This document shows positions 37,689-47,113 of a DNA stretch of 64,000 bases, piece by piece. Position numbers and translations under genes: made by a program. The stretch is from Chryseobacterium sp. SN22 (GTDB lineage: Bacteria; Bacteroidota; Bacteroidia; Flavobacteriales; Weeksellaceae): positions 95,903 through 159,902 of the forward strand of contig NZ_VTSX01000009.1 of the NCBI RefSeq assembly GCF_008329705.1, given 5' to 3'. The notes under the pieces are model-generated. The model was not told the DNA's origin, did not search any database, and worked only from the letters and a program-made list of their open reading frames with translations. The stretch's first letter is position 1. Each line of letters starts with the position of its first letter.

Positions 37689-39176
37689 ATGAAAAATCTA
37701 AAATTAGGAATTTCAGCATTGGCACTTACTGTTGCTTCTACTGTGTTCGCTCAGACTACCAACAATCCGTGGTTGATCGGGGTTGGTGCTCATGCGGAAA
37801 ATCACCTTGCACAGGCAGGAGACTTCAGTAATACATTCTCTGCTAGAAACTTGACAAAAACAATGTTCAATGTGAACAATTTCTCTATTACTCCACCATT
37901 GTCAAAACTTACCGTAGCTAGGAACATCGGTAAAGGTTTTGTTATTGACTGGCAGACTACCGTTGGTAATGTTGAGAATAAGAGATTCAATATGGGTAAA
38001 GAATTCATGTTGATGACAGGTCTTGGTTTCCAGGCTAAAGCAGCAGGGATTCTATGGAACGAAGAATCTTGGTTTGATCCATATTTAAGAGTTGGTGCCA
38101 ACTATTTAAGACATGACTATACATCTCTAACTTTTCCAAGAAATGATGCTAACGGCGTTTATGTTCAGAATGGAGATAACGGTAACGAAAACGGTAAAGC
38201 AAATTTCTTTGCTCTTGCTACAGGTGCTGGTGCAAACTTCTGGTTAACAAAGAACTTTGGTTTAGGGATCCAGGGAGATTATGTATCTACTCCGGGTGAT
38301 AAATCTACCGTAGCTAATTTCTGGCAAGCTTCTGCATCTCTTAACTTCAGATTCGGTAACAGAGACAGAGATAAGGATGGTATCTTAGATAAAGACGATT
38401 TATGTCCGGATACACCAGGTTTACCAGAATTCCAGGGATGTCCTGATACAGATGGTGACGGTGTTCCAGATAAAGACGATCAATGTCCAGATGTAGCTGG
38501 TCCGGTTGAAAACAACGGATGCCCTTGGCCAGATACTGACGGTGACGGTGTAATCGATAAAGATGATGCTTGTCCTACAGTTGCTGGTCCGGCTGAAAAC
38601 AACGGATGTCCTTGGCCAGATACAGACGGTGACGGTATCCTTGATAAAGACGATGCTTGTCCTACCGTTCCAGGTCTTCCTGAATACAACGGATGTCCTA
38701 AGCCTAAAGCTGTTACAGCTAAAACTGTTGAAGAGAAATTAGGAAGTGTATTCTTTGATTTCAACAAAGCGACAATTAAAGCTGAGTCTAAGCCAGCTTT
38801 AGATGAAGCTGCTGACCTGATCAAAAAAGACGGAGGTAACTACTTACTAGAAGGTAGAACCGATGCTAAAGGATCTGAGGCTTACAACCTGAAATTATCT
38901 AGAGAAAGAGCTGCTGCGGTAGTTGCTGCTTTAGATGCAAGAGGTGTAGATGCTAACGCACTTAAATCTATCGGTGTTGGTAAAGCGAAAGCTACCGTAC
39001 CTGCTACAGCTTCAGATGCTGAAAGACAAGTAGATAGAAAAGTTGTAGTAACAGCTATCGAAGATGCGGCTCAGTGGAATGCTCTTAAAAAGAGAGATTA
39101 CGATGATCCGACTCCGGTAAAAGTTAAAAAAGCACCGGCTAAGAAAAAAGCGGCTGCTAAAAAAAGAAGAAAATAA
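37689..39176 (+). CDS. OmpA-family protein with TSP3 calcium repeats and a Lys/Ala tail
   Basis: A 495-residue outer-membrane protein, probably abundant. It has a signal peptide (ALALTVASTVFAQ), an N-terminal beta-barrel-like region (about 20-225), then four to five thrombospondin type 3 repeats of the form DTDGDGV.DKDD.CP (about 228-335) that bind calcium. A C-terminal OmpA peptidoglycan-binding domain (about 345-460) has VFFDFNKATI and YNLKLSRERAAAVV. It ends in KKAPAKKKAAAKKRRK, an unusually basic tail after the OmpA domain. Own promoter and a strong terminator. Confidence 0.93.
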   Translation: MKNLKLGISALALTVASTVFAQTTNNPWLIGVGAHAENHLAQAGDFSNTFSARNLTKTMFNVNNFSITPPLSKLTVARNIGKGFVIDWQTTVGNVENKRFNMGKEFMLMTGLGFQAKAAGILWNEESWFDPYLRVGANYLRHDYTSLTFPRNDANGVYVQNGDNGNENGKANFFALATGAGANFWLTKNFGLGIQGDYVSTPGDKSTVANFWQASASLNFRFGNRDRDKDGILDKDDLCPDTPGLPEFQGCPDTDGDGVPDKDDQCPDVAGPVENNGCPWPDTDGDGVIDKDDACPTVAGPAENNGCPWPDTDGDGILDKDDACPTVPGLPEYNGCPKPKAVTAKTVEEKLGSVFFDFNKATIKAESKPALDEAADLIKKDGGNYLLEGRTDAKGSEAYNLKLSRERAAAVVAALDARGVDANALKSIGVGKAKATVPATASDAERQVDRKVVVTAIEDAAQWNALKKRDYDDPTPVKVKKAPAKKKAAAKKRRK

Positions 39177-39195
39177 TTAAATTTTTCTGAATATA

Positions 39196-39230
39196 AATAC
39201 CTCCAGTGTTCTGGGGGTATTTTTTTTTTG
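39196..39230 (+). terminator. Terminator of the OmpA-family gene
   Basis: AATACCTCCAG (39196-39206) pairs with CTGGGGGTATT (39211-39221) and runs into ten Ts. Confidence 0.92.
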
Positions 39231-39270
39231 TTGACTTTTAATTAATTTTGTTGAAAATTAAAAATTTAAA

Positions 39271-40011
39271 ATGGGAAGAGCATTTGAATATAGAAAAGCT
39301 TCTAAAATGGCCCGATGGGACAAAATGGCCAAGACTTTCTCCAAAATAGGTAAAGATATCGCATTAGCTGTGAAAGCTGGCGGTACAGATCCTGAATCCA
39401 ATCCGGCATTGCGAAGATGCATCCAGAATGCGAAAGGAGCCAACATGCCAAAAGACAATGTGGAAAGGGCGATTAAAAAAGCAAGTGGTGCCGATGCGGA
39501 AAATTATGAAGAAATTACATACGAAGGCTATGGACAGGGCGGAGTGGCATTTTTTGTGGAATGTACTACGAACAATACTACCAGAACAGTAGCCAACGTA
39601 AGAGCAATTTTCAATAAGTTTGACGGTAACTTAGGTAAAAACGGTGAACTGGCTTTTATCTTCGACAGAAAAGGGATTTTTACCATCGATCTGGCGCAGA
39701 TCAAAATGGATTGGGATGATTTCGAAATGGAAATGATCGATGGCGGAGCGGAAGATGTTGAAAAGGATGAAGAAGAAGTAATGATCACTACGGCATTTGA
39801 AGATTTCGGTTCGTTATCTCATAAATTGGACGAATTGGGTGTTGAAGCTAAAAGTGCCGAACTTCAGAGGATTCCTAACAATACCAAAGAGGTAAACGAA
39901 GAACAGTTCAAGGCAAACATGAAGATGCTGGAACGTTTTGAAGACGATGATGATGTACAGAATGTATATCACAATATGGAAATCACCGAAGAGCTGATGG
40001 AAACGTTATAA
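39271..40011 (+). CDS. YebC/PmpR family DNA-binding or translation-associated protein
   Basis: A 246-residue cytosolic protein with the three-domain YebC layout. The N-terminal part MGRAFEYRKASKMARWDKMAKTFSKIGKDI is followed by AVKAGG.DPESNPALR, the ITYEGYGQGGVAFFVECTTNN block and the acidic C-terminal domain. The family was long annotated as transcriptional regulators; later work ties some members to ribosome stalling relief. A TAATTTTG -7 box (39243-39250) precedes the ATG. Confidence 0.95.
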   Translation: MGRAFEYRKASKMARWDKMAKTFSKIGKDIALAVKAGGTDPESNPALRRCIQNAKGANMPKDNVERAIKKASGADAENYEEITYEGYGQGGVAFFVECTTNNTTRTVANVRAIFNKFDGNLGKNGELAFIFDRKGIFTIDLAQIKMDWDDFEMEMIDGGAEDVEKDEEEVMITTAFEDFGSLSHKLDELGVEAKSAELQRIPNNTKEVNEEQFKANMKMLERFEDDDDVQNVYHNMEITEELMETL

Positions 40012-40068
40012 AAAATAATATAGCATTCATATACAGTTAATTTTCAAGTAGTTTCTTTGCATAAAACT

Positions 40069-40893
40069 ATGAAAAGAAACGTTGAATTGGTTGTGATATC
40101 GGATGTTCATTTGGGAACTTATGGATGTAAGGCTAAAGAATTACTAAGGTATCTTAATTCTATTCAGCCTAGAATTTTAGTGCTGAACGGCGATATTATT
40201 GATATCTGGCAGTTCAAAAAGTCTTACTTCCCTAAACCTCATCTGAAAGTGATCAAGAAGATCCTTTCACTGGCTACAAAAAATACCGATGTTTTCTACA
40301 TCACCGGAAATCACGACGAGATGTTCCGGAAGTTTACCGACTTCGAATTGGGTAAACTCAAAGTCTGCAATAAAATCTGCCTGAATGTTAATAATAAAAA
40401 AACCTGGATCTTCCATGGGGATGTTTTTGACGCGTCCGTACAGCATTCAAAATGGATCGCCAAACTTGGAGGAAAAGGCTACGACCTGCTGATTGTTATC
40501 AACAATATGGTAAACTGGTTTCTGGAAAAAATGGGCCGGGAAAAATACTCGTTTTCAAAAAAAATCAAAAATAATGTAAAGAAGGCGGTAAAATACATCG
40601 GGGATTTTGAACTTACTGCTTCGGAACTGGCGATTGATAACCATTATGATTACGTTGTCTGTGGCCACATTCATCAGCCTCAGATCCGTAGAGTCGTTAA
40701 TAAAAAAGGTTCATGTGTTTATATGAATTCAGGAGACTGGATCGAAAATCTTTCTGCATTGGAATACCATGACAACGAATGGAAAATTTTTTATTATGAT
40801 GAGCACAAGCATTTGCTGAAAGATGATATTGAGGAAATTAAAGACATTGACAATACGGAGCTTTTAAAAATCGTAACCAATTTTGCCAAATGA
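40069..40893 (+). CDS. LpxH-like metallophosphoesterase
   Basis: A 274-residue calcineurin-like phosphoesterase resembling UDP-2,3-diacylglucosamine diphosphatase of lipid A synthesis. Metal-binding motifs are in order: DVHLG, NGDIID, GNHDEMF, HGDVFD and GHIHQPQ. I use the ATG giving MKRNVELVVISD; the frame can start four codons earlier at a TTG, which is less likely. The stop overlaps the next start by four bases (ATGA), so it is coupled with a glycosyltransferase, which fits an envelope lipid or saccharide task. Confidence 0.88.
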   Translation: MKRNVELVVISDVHLGTYGCKAKELLRYLNSIQPRILVLNGDIIDIWQFKKSYFPKPHLKVIKKILSLATKNTDVFYITGNHDEMFRKFTDFELGKLKVCNKICLNVNNKKTWIFHGDVFDASVQHSKWIAKLGGKGYDLLIVINNMVNWFLEKMGREKYSFSKKIKNNVKKAVKYIGDFELTASELAIDNHYDYVVCGHIHQPQIRRVVNKKGSCVYMNSGDWIENLSALEYHDNEWKIFYYDEHKHLLKDDIEEIKDIDNTELLKIVTNFAK

Positions 40894-41861
40894 AAATCCT
40901 CTATTCTTTCCAGGGAACCGGCAACGGGCATGTCGCAAGGGCACAGGAAATCGTTCCGATCTTAAAAAAGTATGCGTCAGTTGATACTTTAATTAGTGGC
41001 CATCAATCGCAATTAAAGGCAGGTTTTGATGTCAATTTTCAATACAAAGGGGTTTCCCTGCTCTATAACAAAACTGGCGGGTTATCTTACCGCAAAACTT
41101 TTACCGATAATAATTTTCTGGAAGCCATTAAGAATATACAGGAAATCGAGCTTTCAAAATATGATTTAATTATTAATGATTATGAACCGCTGACAGGTTG
41201 GGCATGTGCCTTAAAAAAGCTGCCCATGATTGAGCTGAGTCATCAGGTTTCCATGCTGTTTAAAGAAACGCCAAAGCCTGAAAAAAAGGACTTCTTCGGA
41301 GAACTGGTGCTTAAATATTACGTTCCCAGCAAAAAAAGGATCGGCTTTCATTTCGAAAATTACCATCCACAGATCAAAAAACCTGTCATCAGACATAAAA
41401 TCAGAAATCTTTGTCCTGAAAAAAAAGGATTTTACCTAGTTTACCTGCCGAGTTTCTCAGATGAAAATATTATTAAGATTTTAAAACAGATTCCCGTTGA
41501 ATGGAAGGTTTTTTCCAAGTATTCCCATTTGCAGTTCAGAGAAAGTAATGTTGAAATTTTTCCGATTGATGAACTCCGGTATTTAAAAGCTTTTGAAAAT
41601 TGTGAAGGAATTCTCTGCAATGCGGGTTTTGAAAGTCCTGCCGAAGCGCTTTTTATGGATAAAAAATTATTTGTCATTCCTATTCACAATCAATATGAAC
41701 AGGAATGCAATGCCTGCGCATTGGACAAAATGGGGATATCGAATTCTAAAGTCCTGAAGCTTGAAGAGATACAGGCTTGGATAAACTCAAATCAGCACCT
41801 TAAAGTGGATTATCCCGATGATATTGAAGAAATCCTTACCAAAGAAGTTTTAACGTTCTAA
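40890..41861 (+). CDS. GT-B type glycosyltransferase family protein
   Basis: A 323-residue protein starting MKILYSFQGTGNGHVARAQEI, the Gly-rich nucleotide-sugar fold start seen in MurG-like and TIGR00661-type proteins. The C-terminal donor-site region reads CEGILCNAGFESPAEALFMDKKLFVIPI, with the usual Gly/Glu positions. It is translationally coupled to the LpxH-like phosphatase. Acceptor and sugar are unknown; the pairing suggests a surface glycolipid. Confidence 0.85.
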   Translation: MKILYSFQGTGNGHVARAQEIVPILKKYASVDTLISGHQSQLKAGFDVNFQYKGVSLLYNKTGGLSYRKTFTDNNFLEAIKNIQEIELSKYDLIINDYEPLTGWACALKKLPMIELSHQVSMLFKETPKPEKKDFFGELVLKYYVPSKKRIGFHFENYHPQIKKPVIRHKIRNLCPEKKGFYLVYLPSFSDENIIKILKQIPVEWKVFSKYSHLQFRESNVEIFPIDELRYLKAFENCEGILCNAGFESPAEALFMDKKLFVIPIHNQYEQECNACALDKMGISNSKVLKLEEIQAWINSNQHLKVDYPDDIEEILTKEVLTF

Positions 41862-42140
41862 AAACACATCTTCTACATCATTCATTCTTCTCATGACCGC
41901 TCTTGCATACGAACAGTGCGGATAAACTTTCCAGTTGTTTTCGCGGGCAAATTTAATGGCTTCTTCCACCAGGTATTTCCCCATTCCCCGACCTTCAAAT
42001 TCCCGGTGGACCAGAACAAATGAGATGACCAGGCGGTTATCCTGTGGAAATAGAGTATAGGTCAGCCTTCCGACTTCCTTGGTTTCATTATTCAGCGTAA
42101 TCAATCCGCCGTTTCCTGATTTGTTATTCTCGAACTGCAT
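41850..42140 (-). CDS. GNAT-family N-acetyltransferase (YjdJ-like)
   Basis: A 96-residue compact acetyltransferase fold. VHREFEGRGMGKYLVEEAIKFARENNWKVYPHCSYA contains the acetyl-CoA pyrophosphate loop and the CSYA end typical of the short YjdJ/PF14542 group. It converges on the glycosyltransferase gene and overlaps it by 12 bases at the stops. Confidence 0.9.
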   Translation of the reverse strand: MQFENNKSGNGGLITLNNETKEVGRLTYTLFPQDNRLVISFVLVHREFEGRGMGKYLVEEAIKFARENNWKVYPHCSYARAVMRRMNDVEDVFLER

Positions 42141-42300
42141 AATTAAATTTTTAATCTGAAAAATGCAAAAACCACACCGTACGGATTTAGGTGAATGGTT
42201 AGTAGTGAATTAGCCTTGCCGTTAGTTTTAAATTTTTAGATTTGAAATATATTAAACAATGAAATTTATAAGAGCATCAAAATTCACACTTCACCTGAAC

Positions 42301-43050
42301 TTAGCTGTCCTTTCCCGTATAATAATTATAATCCTTGATCACCACGCCGATGAATTGCCTTTCTGTCATTTTAGCAGCGTCCACTTCAAGCTTCAGGATG
42401 CTTTTGATCTTGTCGGAAAGCCGGCTGATGATCTGCCGGTCGTCTACCCGGATGGCTTTCAGGTAATTGTCTTTGATGATCCGCATATCGTTATCGCTCA
42501 GGGCAATCACCTGCGGGAAAGTAGGAATATAGTCTTCTTTGATATTTTCCAGAATCGTATGGGAAATATTAATGCTGTTTTTCAGTGAAATCACTGCGGT
42601 ACCGGTAGCGATATCGCCCAGCCGCTGGTTGTTTTTAGAAACGATCATGGCAATCAGTCCTACCACTCCCATAAACGTCGTATCGATAATCCGGAATACC
42701 CAGCGGATCATATAATCCCCGAATCCCGCCTGATAGCCATCAATTTTTACCACGCGGATCTTCATTATTTTCTTACCGGGCGTCTGACCTTCCATCAGGC
42801 TTTCCAGAACCAGGGGATAAATGAAGGTCGGAAAAAGAAGGATAACATACACTGCCCGTACAGACCAGGGATCAAGGCCGTTCAGCAGGCTGCCCAAATC
42901 CAGAATATTAAAGAAAATGTAAAAAACAGCAATGGTATAAGCTACCTTCATCAAAAGGTCCAGAATAAATGCAATCATCCGGTCTCCGACGCTGGCCGTA
43001 TTGAAATTAATATTTACATTTTGTGAGGTATTAATGGCGATTTGAGACAT
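42301..43050 (-). CDS. RDD family membrane protein
   Basis: A 249-residue protein with the RDD domain (about residues 15-155). VGDRMIAFILDLL carries the Arg-Asp pattern, and GQTPGKKIMKIRVVK is the second conserved element. Three to four membrane helices precede a soluble C-terminal part of about 90 residues. I chose the ATG giving MSQIAINTSQN; a longer frame runs 70 codons further but overlaps the divergent gene and has no membrane or family character. It is divergent from the SpoIIM-led cluster with a 27-base gap. Confidence 0.9.
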   Translation of the reverse strand: MSQIAINTSQNVNINFNTASVGDRMIAFILDLLMKVAYTIAVFYIFFNILDLGSLLNGLDPWSVRAVYVILLFPTFIYPLVLESLMEGQTPGKKIMKIRVVKIDGYQAGFGDYMIRWVFRIIDTTFMGVVGLIAMIVSKNNQRLGDIATGTAVISLKNSINISHTILENIKEDYIPTFPQVIALSDNDMRIIKDNYLKAIRVDDRQIISRLSDKIKSILKLEVDAAKMTERQFIGVVIKDYNYYTGKDS

Positions 43051-43077
43051 AATTTTTATTATTTTAGCCTTACAATT

Positions 43078-44061
43078 ATGAGAGAAGTTTATTTCATTAA
43101 ACAAAATAAAGAAAAATGGTTGGGAATCGAACAGGTTATCCAGGGGAAAATCAAAAAAAATCCCGATGACCTCTCTTCGTTGTACATCAACCTGGTCAAT
43201 GATCTTTCTTTTGCACAGACCTATTACCCGAAAAGTAACACGACCGTCTATCTCAATCACCTTTCAGCCCAGATTTTCCAGAAGATCTATAAAACGAAAA
43301 GGGTAGAAGAGAACAGGCTGGTTTATTTCTTTAAAACAGAAGTTCCTCTGTTGGTTTACCAGTACAGGCGGTACCTTGGATATGCATTTCTCTTTTTCAC
43401 ATTGTTTACATTAATCGGAATACTCTCGGCCGTTTATGATAAAGATTTTGCCAAAATTATTTTAGGGGAAGACTACGTGAATCAGACCATCGAAAATATC
43501 AAAAGCGGAAATGCCGTCGGGGTTTACCAGAGCGGCTCCACCTGGGGCAGTACGATCGGAATTATTTTCAACAACATCGGGGTTGGTGCCAAGCTGTATA
43601 TTTACGGTGTGACCGGAGGAATAGGGACTTTATATGCATTGCTCTCCAATAGCGTCATGCTGGGTTCCTTTCAGTATTTTTTCTATGATTACGGGGCTTT
43701 AGGAGACAGTGCACGGGGAATTTGGCTTCACGGCGTATTCGAGATTTTTGCCATGGTGGTGGAAGCCATGTGCGGTCTGATCCTGGGAACATCTATTTTA
43801 TTTCCGAGAACATATTCCCGCTTCAGCTCTTTCAAAAACGGATTCAGGGATTCATTTAAAATATTTTTAAGCACCGTTCCTTTTACGATCTGTGCAGGCA
43901 TTATCGAAGGATATGTGACCCGGCATGCATTGACTATGCCTTTGTTTCTGAATGTAATCATCATCTTCGGCTCACTGGCCGTAATCGGATTTTATTATTT
44001 TGTGTATCCATCCATAGTCTATAAAAAAAACAATAACCAGATTCATCATGCAGTTCTATAA
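43078..44061 (+). CDS. Stage II sporulation protein M (SpoIIM/DUF95) family protein
   Basis: A 327-residue membrane protein. A soluble N-terminal segment (MREVYFIKQNKEKWLGIE...) is followed by five or six membrane helices. SpoIIM/DUF95 traits include NNIGVGAKLYIYGVTGGIGTLYAL and the GIWLHGVFEIFAMVVEAMCGL helix with the conserved HG.xE. The organism does not sporulate; homologues are common beside RDD, MoxR and DUF58 genes. The ATG used begins 12 codons inside the longest frame. It overlaps the next gene by 14 bases. Confidence 0.9.
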   Translation: MREVYFIKQNKEKWLGIEQVIQGKIKKNPDDLSSLYINLVNDLSFAQTYYPKSNTTVYLNHLSAQIFQKIYKTKRVEENRLVYFFKTEVPLLVYQYRRYLGYAFLFFTLFTLIGILSAVYDKDFAKIILGEDYVNQTIENIKSGNAVGVYQSGSTWGSTIGIIFNNIGVGAKLYIYGVTGGIGTLYALLSNSVMLGSFQYFFYDYGALGDSARGIWLHGVFEIFAMVVEAMCGLILGTSILFPRTYSRFSSFKNGFRDSFKIFLSTVPFTICAGIIEGYVTRHALTMPLFLNVIIIFGSLAVIGFYYFVYPSIVYKKNNNQIHHAVL

Positions 44062-45007
44062 AAAAAGAGATTTCGGAACTTTTATCAGTGACAGTTTCAC
44101 CTTCTTCAAATTATACGGAAAAAATTACTTCAAAAATTTCATCCTTCTGAACGGATTGCTGCTGATTCTGATGGTGATCGTTATGGTCTTTGGATTCAGG
44201 GAATTTTTCGGTGTCCTTTTCGGGTCCAATATCAGTGGACAGAGCTATTACCTGGAACAATATTTATCAGATAATGTCGGACTGTTTGTTATTTTGGGAA
44301 TTTTTTTATTTATCCTTTCAACAGCGCTGATAACGATCAATCTTCTTTTTCCTGTTTTTTATATGAAGAGGGTTGCGGAAGGAAACATCCTTATAAAAAC
44401 AGATGATATTTTAAGTGATTTTAAAACCCACATCAGGAAAGTATTTAAACTTTATCTGGGGCTAATCTTGTTGGTAATGCCGGCTGCAACCGTTCTTTTC
44501 GGGATTTCCTATATCTTGATTCTCATTATCATCGGTCTTGCTTTAATGCTTTTTGTCGTTCCCAACCTTTTTAATACCGTAACTTTCCTCTGTTACGATT
44601 ATTTTAACGGAAACCGAGGTTTCTTCGAGAGCCTGAGCTACGCCATCCGTTCACAGTTTTCCTATCCGAACGGGCGGGAAAGTTCGCCATACTGGAAATA
44701 CTGGGGATCTACCCTGATCATGGGGCTGCTGTTTTATATTGTGAGCAGTATTTTTACGGCTGTGCCGATGATTATTTACTTCGCAAAACTCACGACTACA
44801 GCTCCGGACGGAAATTTTGAGCAGAATCCTCTGGACGGAAGTTTCGGGATATTATTTTTCTTCATGTATGGTATTTCGTCCCTGGTTTCTACTTTGCTGA
44901 TGAATGTTTTATATGTAAATTCAGGGTTGATGTACTATGACAGCCGGACAGACCTTCACCAGAAAATGGAACTTGCAGAAATAGAAACCATCGGAAGTAA
45001 TGAATAA
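44048..45007 (+). CDS. Polytopic membrane protein in the MoxR cluster
   Basis: A 319-residue protein with about six membrane helices and a start rich in aromatics (YKKRDFGTFISDSFTFFKLYG). No catalytic motif. It overlaps its neighbours on both sides (14 and 8 bases), so it is part of a coupled operon. Its fold resembles the membrane domains found in GlpQ-type proteins, but that is only a resemblance. Confidence 0.75.
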   Translation: MQFYKKRDFGTFISDSFTFFKLYGKNYFKNFILLNGLLLILMVIVMVFGFREFFGVLFGSNISGQSYYLEQYLSDNVGLFVILGIFLFILSTALITINLLFPVFYMKRVAEGNILIKTDDILSDFKTHIRKVFKLYLGLILLVMPAATVLFGISYILILIIIGLALMLFVVPNLFNTVTFLCYDYFNGNRGFFESLSYAIRSQFSYPNGRESSPYWKYWGSTLIMGLLFYIVSSIFTAVPMIIYFAKLTTTAPDGNFEQNPLDGSFGILFFFMYGISSLVSTLLMNVLYVNSGLMYYDSRTDLHQKMELAEIETIGSNE

Positions 45008-45800
45008 GCTGATCGTTTTCTTACTGATTTTTTTATCCGCTGTACGCTTATCTGCTCAGACGGAAAATGATCCGCCTGCTCCGGCAGCGGAAGTCTATTT
45101 AGATTCCATCAATACCGGGCATTACCGGAATATGTACCGTGCGGATTCCATCCTTAAGAAAAATCCGGTCAGTGAAAATACAGTCTATCCTAAAAGTTTT
45201 AAACCCAATATCTCTTCGCGGTACAAAGGGAAGGATTTTGATTATACAACGGTAAAGCCCCGCATGTCTTTCTGGGAAAAATTAATGAATAAGATCGGCC
45301 GGTTGATGGAGACCATCTTCGGGCAAACTATTTTCACAAGAAGCGGAAGCATAGCGGGTATTCTGATTCGTTTTTTTGCTATCTTGCTGATTGGGTTCCT
45401 CCTATATTTCATTATTAAATATTTAATCGCGAACGGCGGGGTTTCATTCTTCGGAAAGAAAAACCGTAAGTTGGACATCAGGGATGAAGAACTTCATGAA
45501 AACATCCATGAGATCAACTTCCCCGAAAGCATCCTGAAGCTCGAGAAGTCGGGCGATTTCCGTTCGGCGGTGCGGTACCAGTTTCTGTATACCCTGAAAA
45601 AACTGAGCGATAAAAAACTCATCACCTGGAATCCAGAAAAAACAAACAAGGATTATCTGGCAGAGCTGAAAGCTCCCCACCTGAAAAACCAGTTTTATGA
45701 TCTTGCCTATATTTTCGATTATGTATGGTATGGGGAATTCATCATTGATGAAACAAGCTATCTGAAATTCAAGAACCAATACCAGTCATTTAAACCGTAA
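45000..45800 (+). CDS. DUF4129 domain protein
   Basis: A 266-residue protein with a signal peptide or first helix (IVFLLIFLSAVRLSAQ), a periplasmic stretch, and a membrane helix near 118-142 (GILIRFFAILLIGFLLYFIIKYLI). The cytoplasmic DUF4129 domain reads AVRYQFLYTLKKLSDKKLI, then EKTNKDYLAEL, then FDYVWYGEF. This domain is regularly found with MoxR and DUF58 partners; its biochemical role is not known. Confidence 0.88.
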   Translation: MNKLIVFLLIFLSAVRLSAQTENDPPAPAAEVYLDSINTGHYRNMYRADSILKKNPVSENTVYPKSFKPNISSRYKGKDFDYTTVKPRMSFWEKLMNKIGRLMETIFGQTIFTRSGSIAGILIRFFAILLIGFLLYFIIKYLIANGGVSFFGKKNRKLDIRDEELHENIHEINFPESILKLEKSGDFRSAVRYQFLYTLKKLSDKKLITWNPEKTNKDYLAELKAPHLKNQFYDLAYIFDYVWYGEFIIDETSYLKFKNQYQSFKP

Positions 45801-45812
45801 TTAAACCTGATC

Positions 45813-46976
45813 ATGAACAAAACTTTCAAAATATATGCTGTAATCTTCATCGTGGTGATGATTATTCTGGCGTTGTTTGAGGTCAATAAAACGGAAAGCA
45901 CAGACTGGCGGAAAAACTTCAAAACCTACCAGAAATCACCGTTCGGTCTCTTTGTCTTTAACAATGAAGCCAGGGATCTGTTTAAAAATAAAATAACAAA
46001 GAGCGACCAGACCCCTTACGACTATTACAATCAGAACAAAACGAAAAAGCCGCATAACATTCTGATTATTGAGCATGAAGTAGACGGCGAATCGTGGAAC
46101 AGGGTTTTTGAGGAGGTTGCCAAAGGCTCGGACGCGATGTTGATCGTCAGTGATATTCCGAAAGAAATTTCCGACAGCATCGGATATTACGACTCTAAAA
46201 TCTCTTTTGAAGACGAAAATGTATTGAAGCTTACGGATAAAAAATACCAAAACGATTTTATCCAGCTTGATAAATTTCCATCCGGGAGAGGATTCACTTT
46301 CATCCGGCCGGGAACAGAAGTCCTCGGGAAAACCGTTGAAAAAAACAATGCCGACCAGGCGAATTTCATCAAGGTAAATTATGGTAAAGGCCATTTTTAC
46401 GTACATTGTGAACCAATTTTTATCACCAATTTTTATCTGTTGAGAAAAGGGAGTGTAAGATATGCACAGGCTGTTTTTTCCTATCTGGACAACAGAGAGA
46501 CGGTGTGGTTTGATGAAAGCAACACCATAGAATCACGGTTTTTCCTGCGGTTTATCCTTTCAAATCCTGCGTTAAAATATGCATGGTGGGTGCTTCTGGG
46601 TGGCCTGGCACTTTTTATTTTCTTCAATACCAAAAGAAAACAACGCATCGTACCTATGATAGAGCCGCTGAAAAATACTTCGGTGGATTTTGTAAAAAGC
46701 ATCGGCAATTTATATCTGCAGGAAGGCGATTTTCATGATATGATGGCTAAGAAAGGACAGTATTTCCTGAATAAAGTAAGAATGGACCTTCTGATCGATA
46801 CCCAGAACCTCGATGCGGAATTTGCCAAAAAACTTCACCTGAAAACCGGGACGCCCATGGAAACAATTGATGAAGCCATCGTCCTGATCAGGAAAGCGCA
46901 GGATCCATACGCACTGGTAATGAAAGAAGACCTTGCCAGAATGAATAAGCTGCTTGACGAAATAATTAAAATATAA
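45813..46976 (+). CDS. DUF4350 domain protein
   Basis: A 387-residue protein with an N-terminal helix (IYAVIFIVVMIILALFEV), a long periplasmic domain (SPFGLFVFNNEARDLF, NILIIEHEVDGESWN, GKGHFYVHCEP) and a second helix near 266-284 (YAWWVLLGGLALFIFF). A cytoplasmic helical tail follows. This matches DUF4350 proteins in Bacteroidota MoxR clusters. It is spaced 12 bases after the DUF4129 gene. Confidence 0.85.
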   Translation: MNKTFKIYAVIFIVVMIILALFEVNKTESTDWRKNFKTYQKSPFGLFVFNNEARDLFKNKITKSDQTPYDYYNQNKTKKPHNILIIEHEVDGESWNRVFEEVAKGSDAMLIVSDIPKEISDSIGYYDSKISFEDENVLKLTDKKYQNDFIQLDKFPSGRGFTFIRPGTEVLGKTVEKNNADQANFIKVNYGKGHFYVHCEPIFITNFYLLRKGSVRYAQAVFSYLDNRETVWFDESNTIESRFFLRFILSNPALKYAWWVLLGGLALFIFFNTKRKQRIVPMIEPLKNTSVDFVKSIGNLYLQEGDFHDMMAKKGQYFLNKVRMDLLIDTQNLDAEFAKKLHLKTGTPMETIDEAIVLIRKAQDPYALVMKEDLARMNKLLDEIIKI

Positions 46977-46985
46977 CAACATGAT

Positions 46986-47028
46986 AATGTAGCAATATAA
47001 CAGTTTAATAACGTAACAATAGAAAAGA
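46986..47028. repeat. Dispersed intergenic repeat, copy 1
   Basis: ATGTAGCAATATAACAGTTTAATAACGTAACAAT lies between the DUF4350 and MoxR genes. Its core, ATGTARCAATATAACAGT, recurs at 57402-57419 with one difference, and its inverted form GTTATATTG is at 57478-57486. Confidence 0.5.
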
Positions 47029-47113
47029 GTAATAGTTTAGAATAACTGCTAAACCGGTATACCGGTCCATTGGTAAATTATTATATTAAAAACTGCATTG
47101 AAAATTATAAAAT

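Noticed and set aside
40057..40068. TTG start for the LpxH-like phosphatase
   Set aside because: Adds four residues without conservation; the ATG at 40069 gives the normal family start.
43051..43260. N-terminal extension of the RDD protein
   Set aside because: The extra 70 residues lie antisense to the SpoIIM-type gene and show no domain or membrane character.
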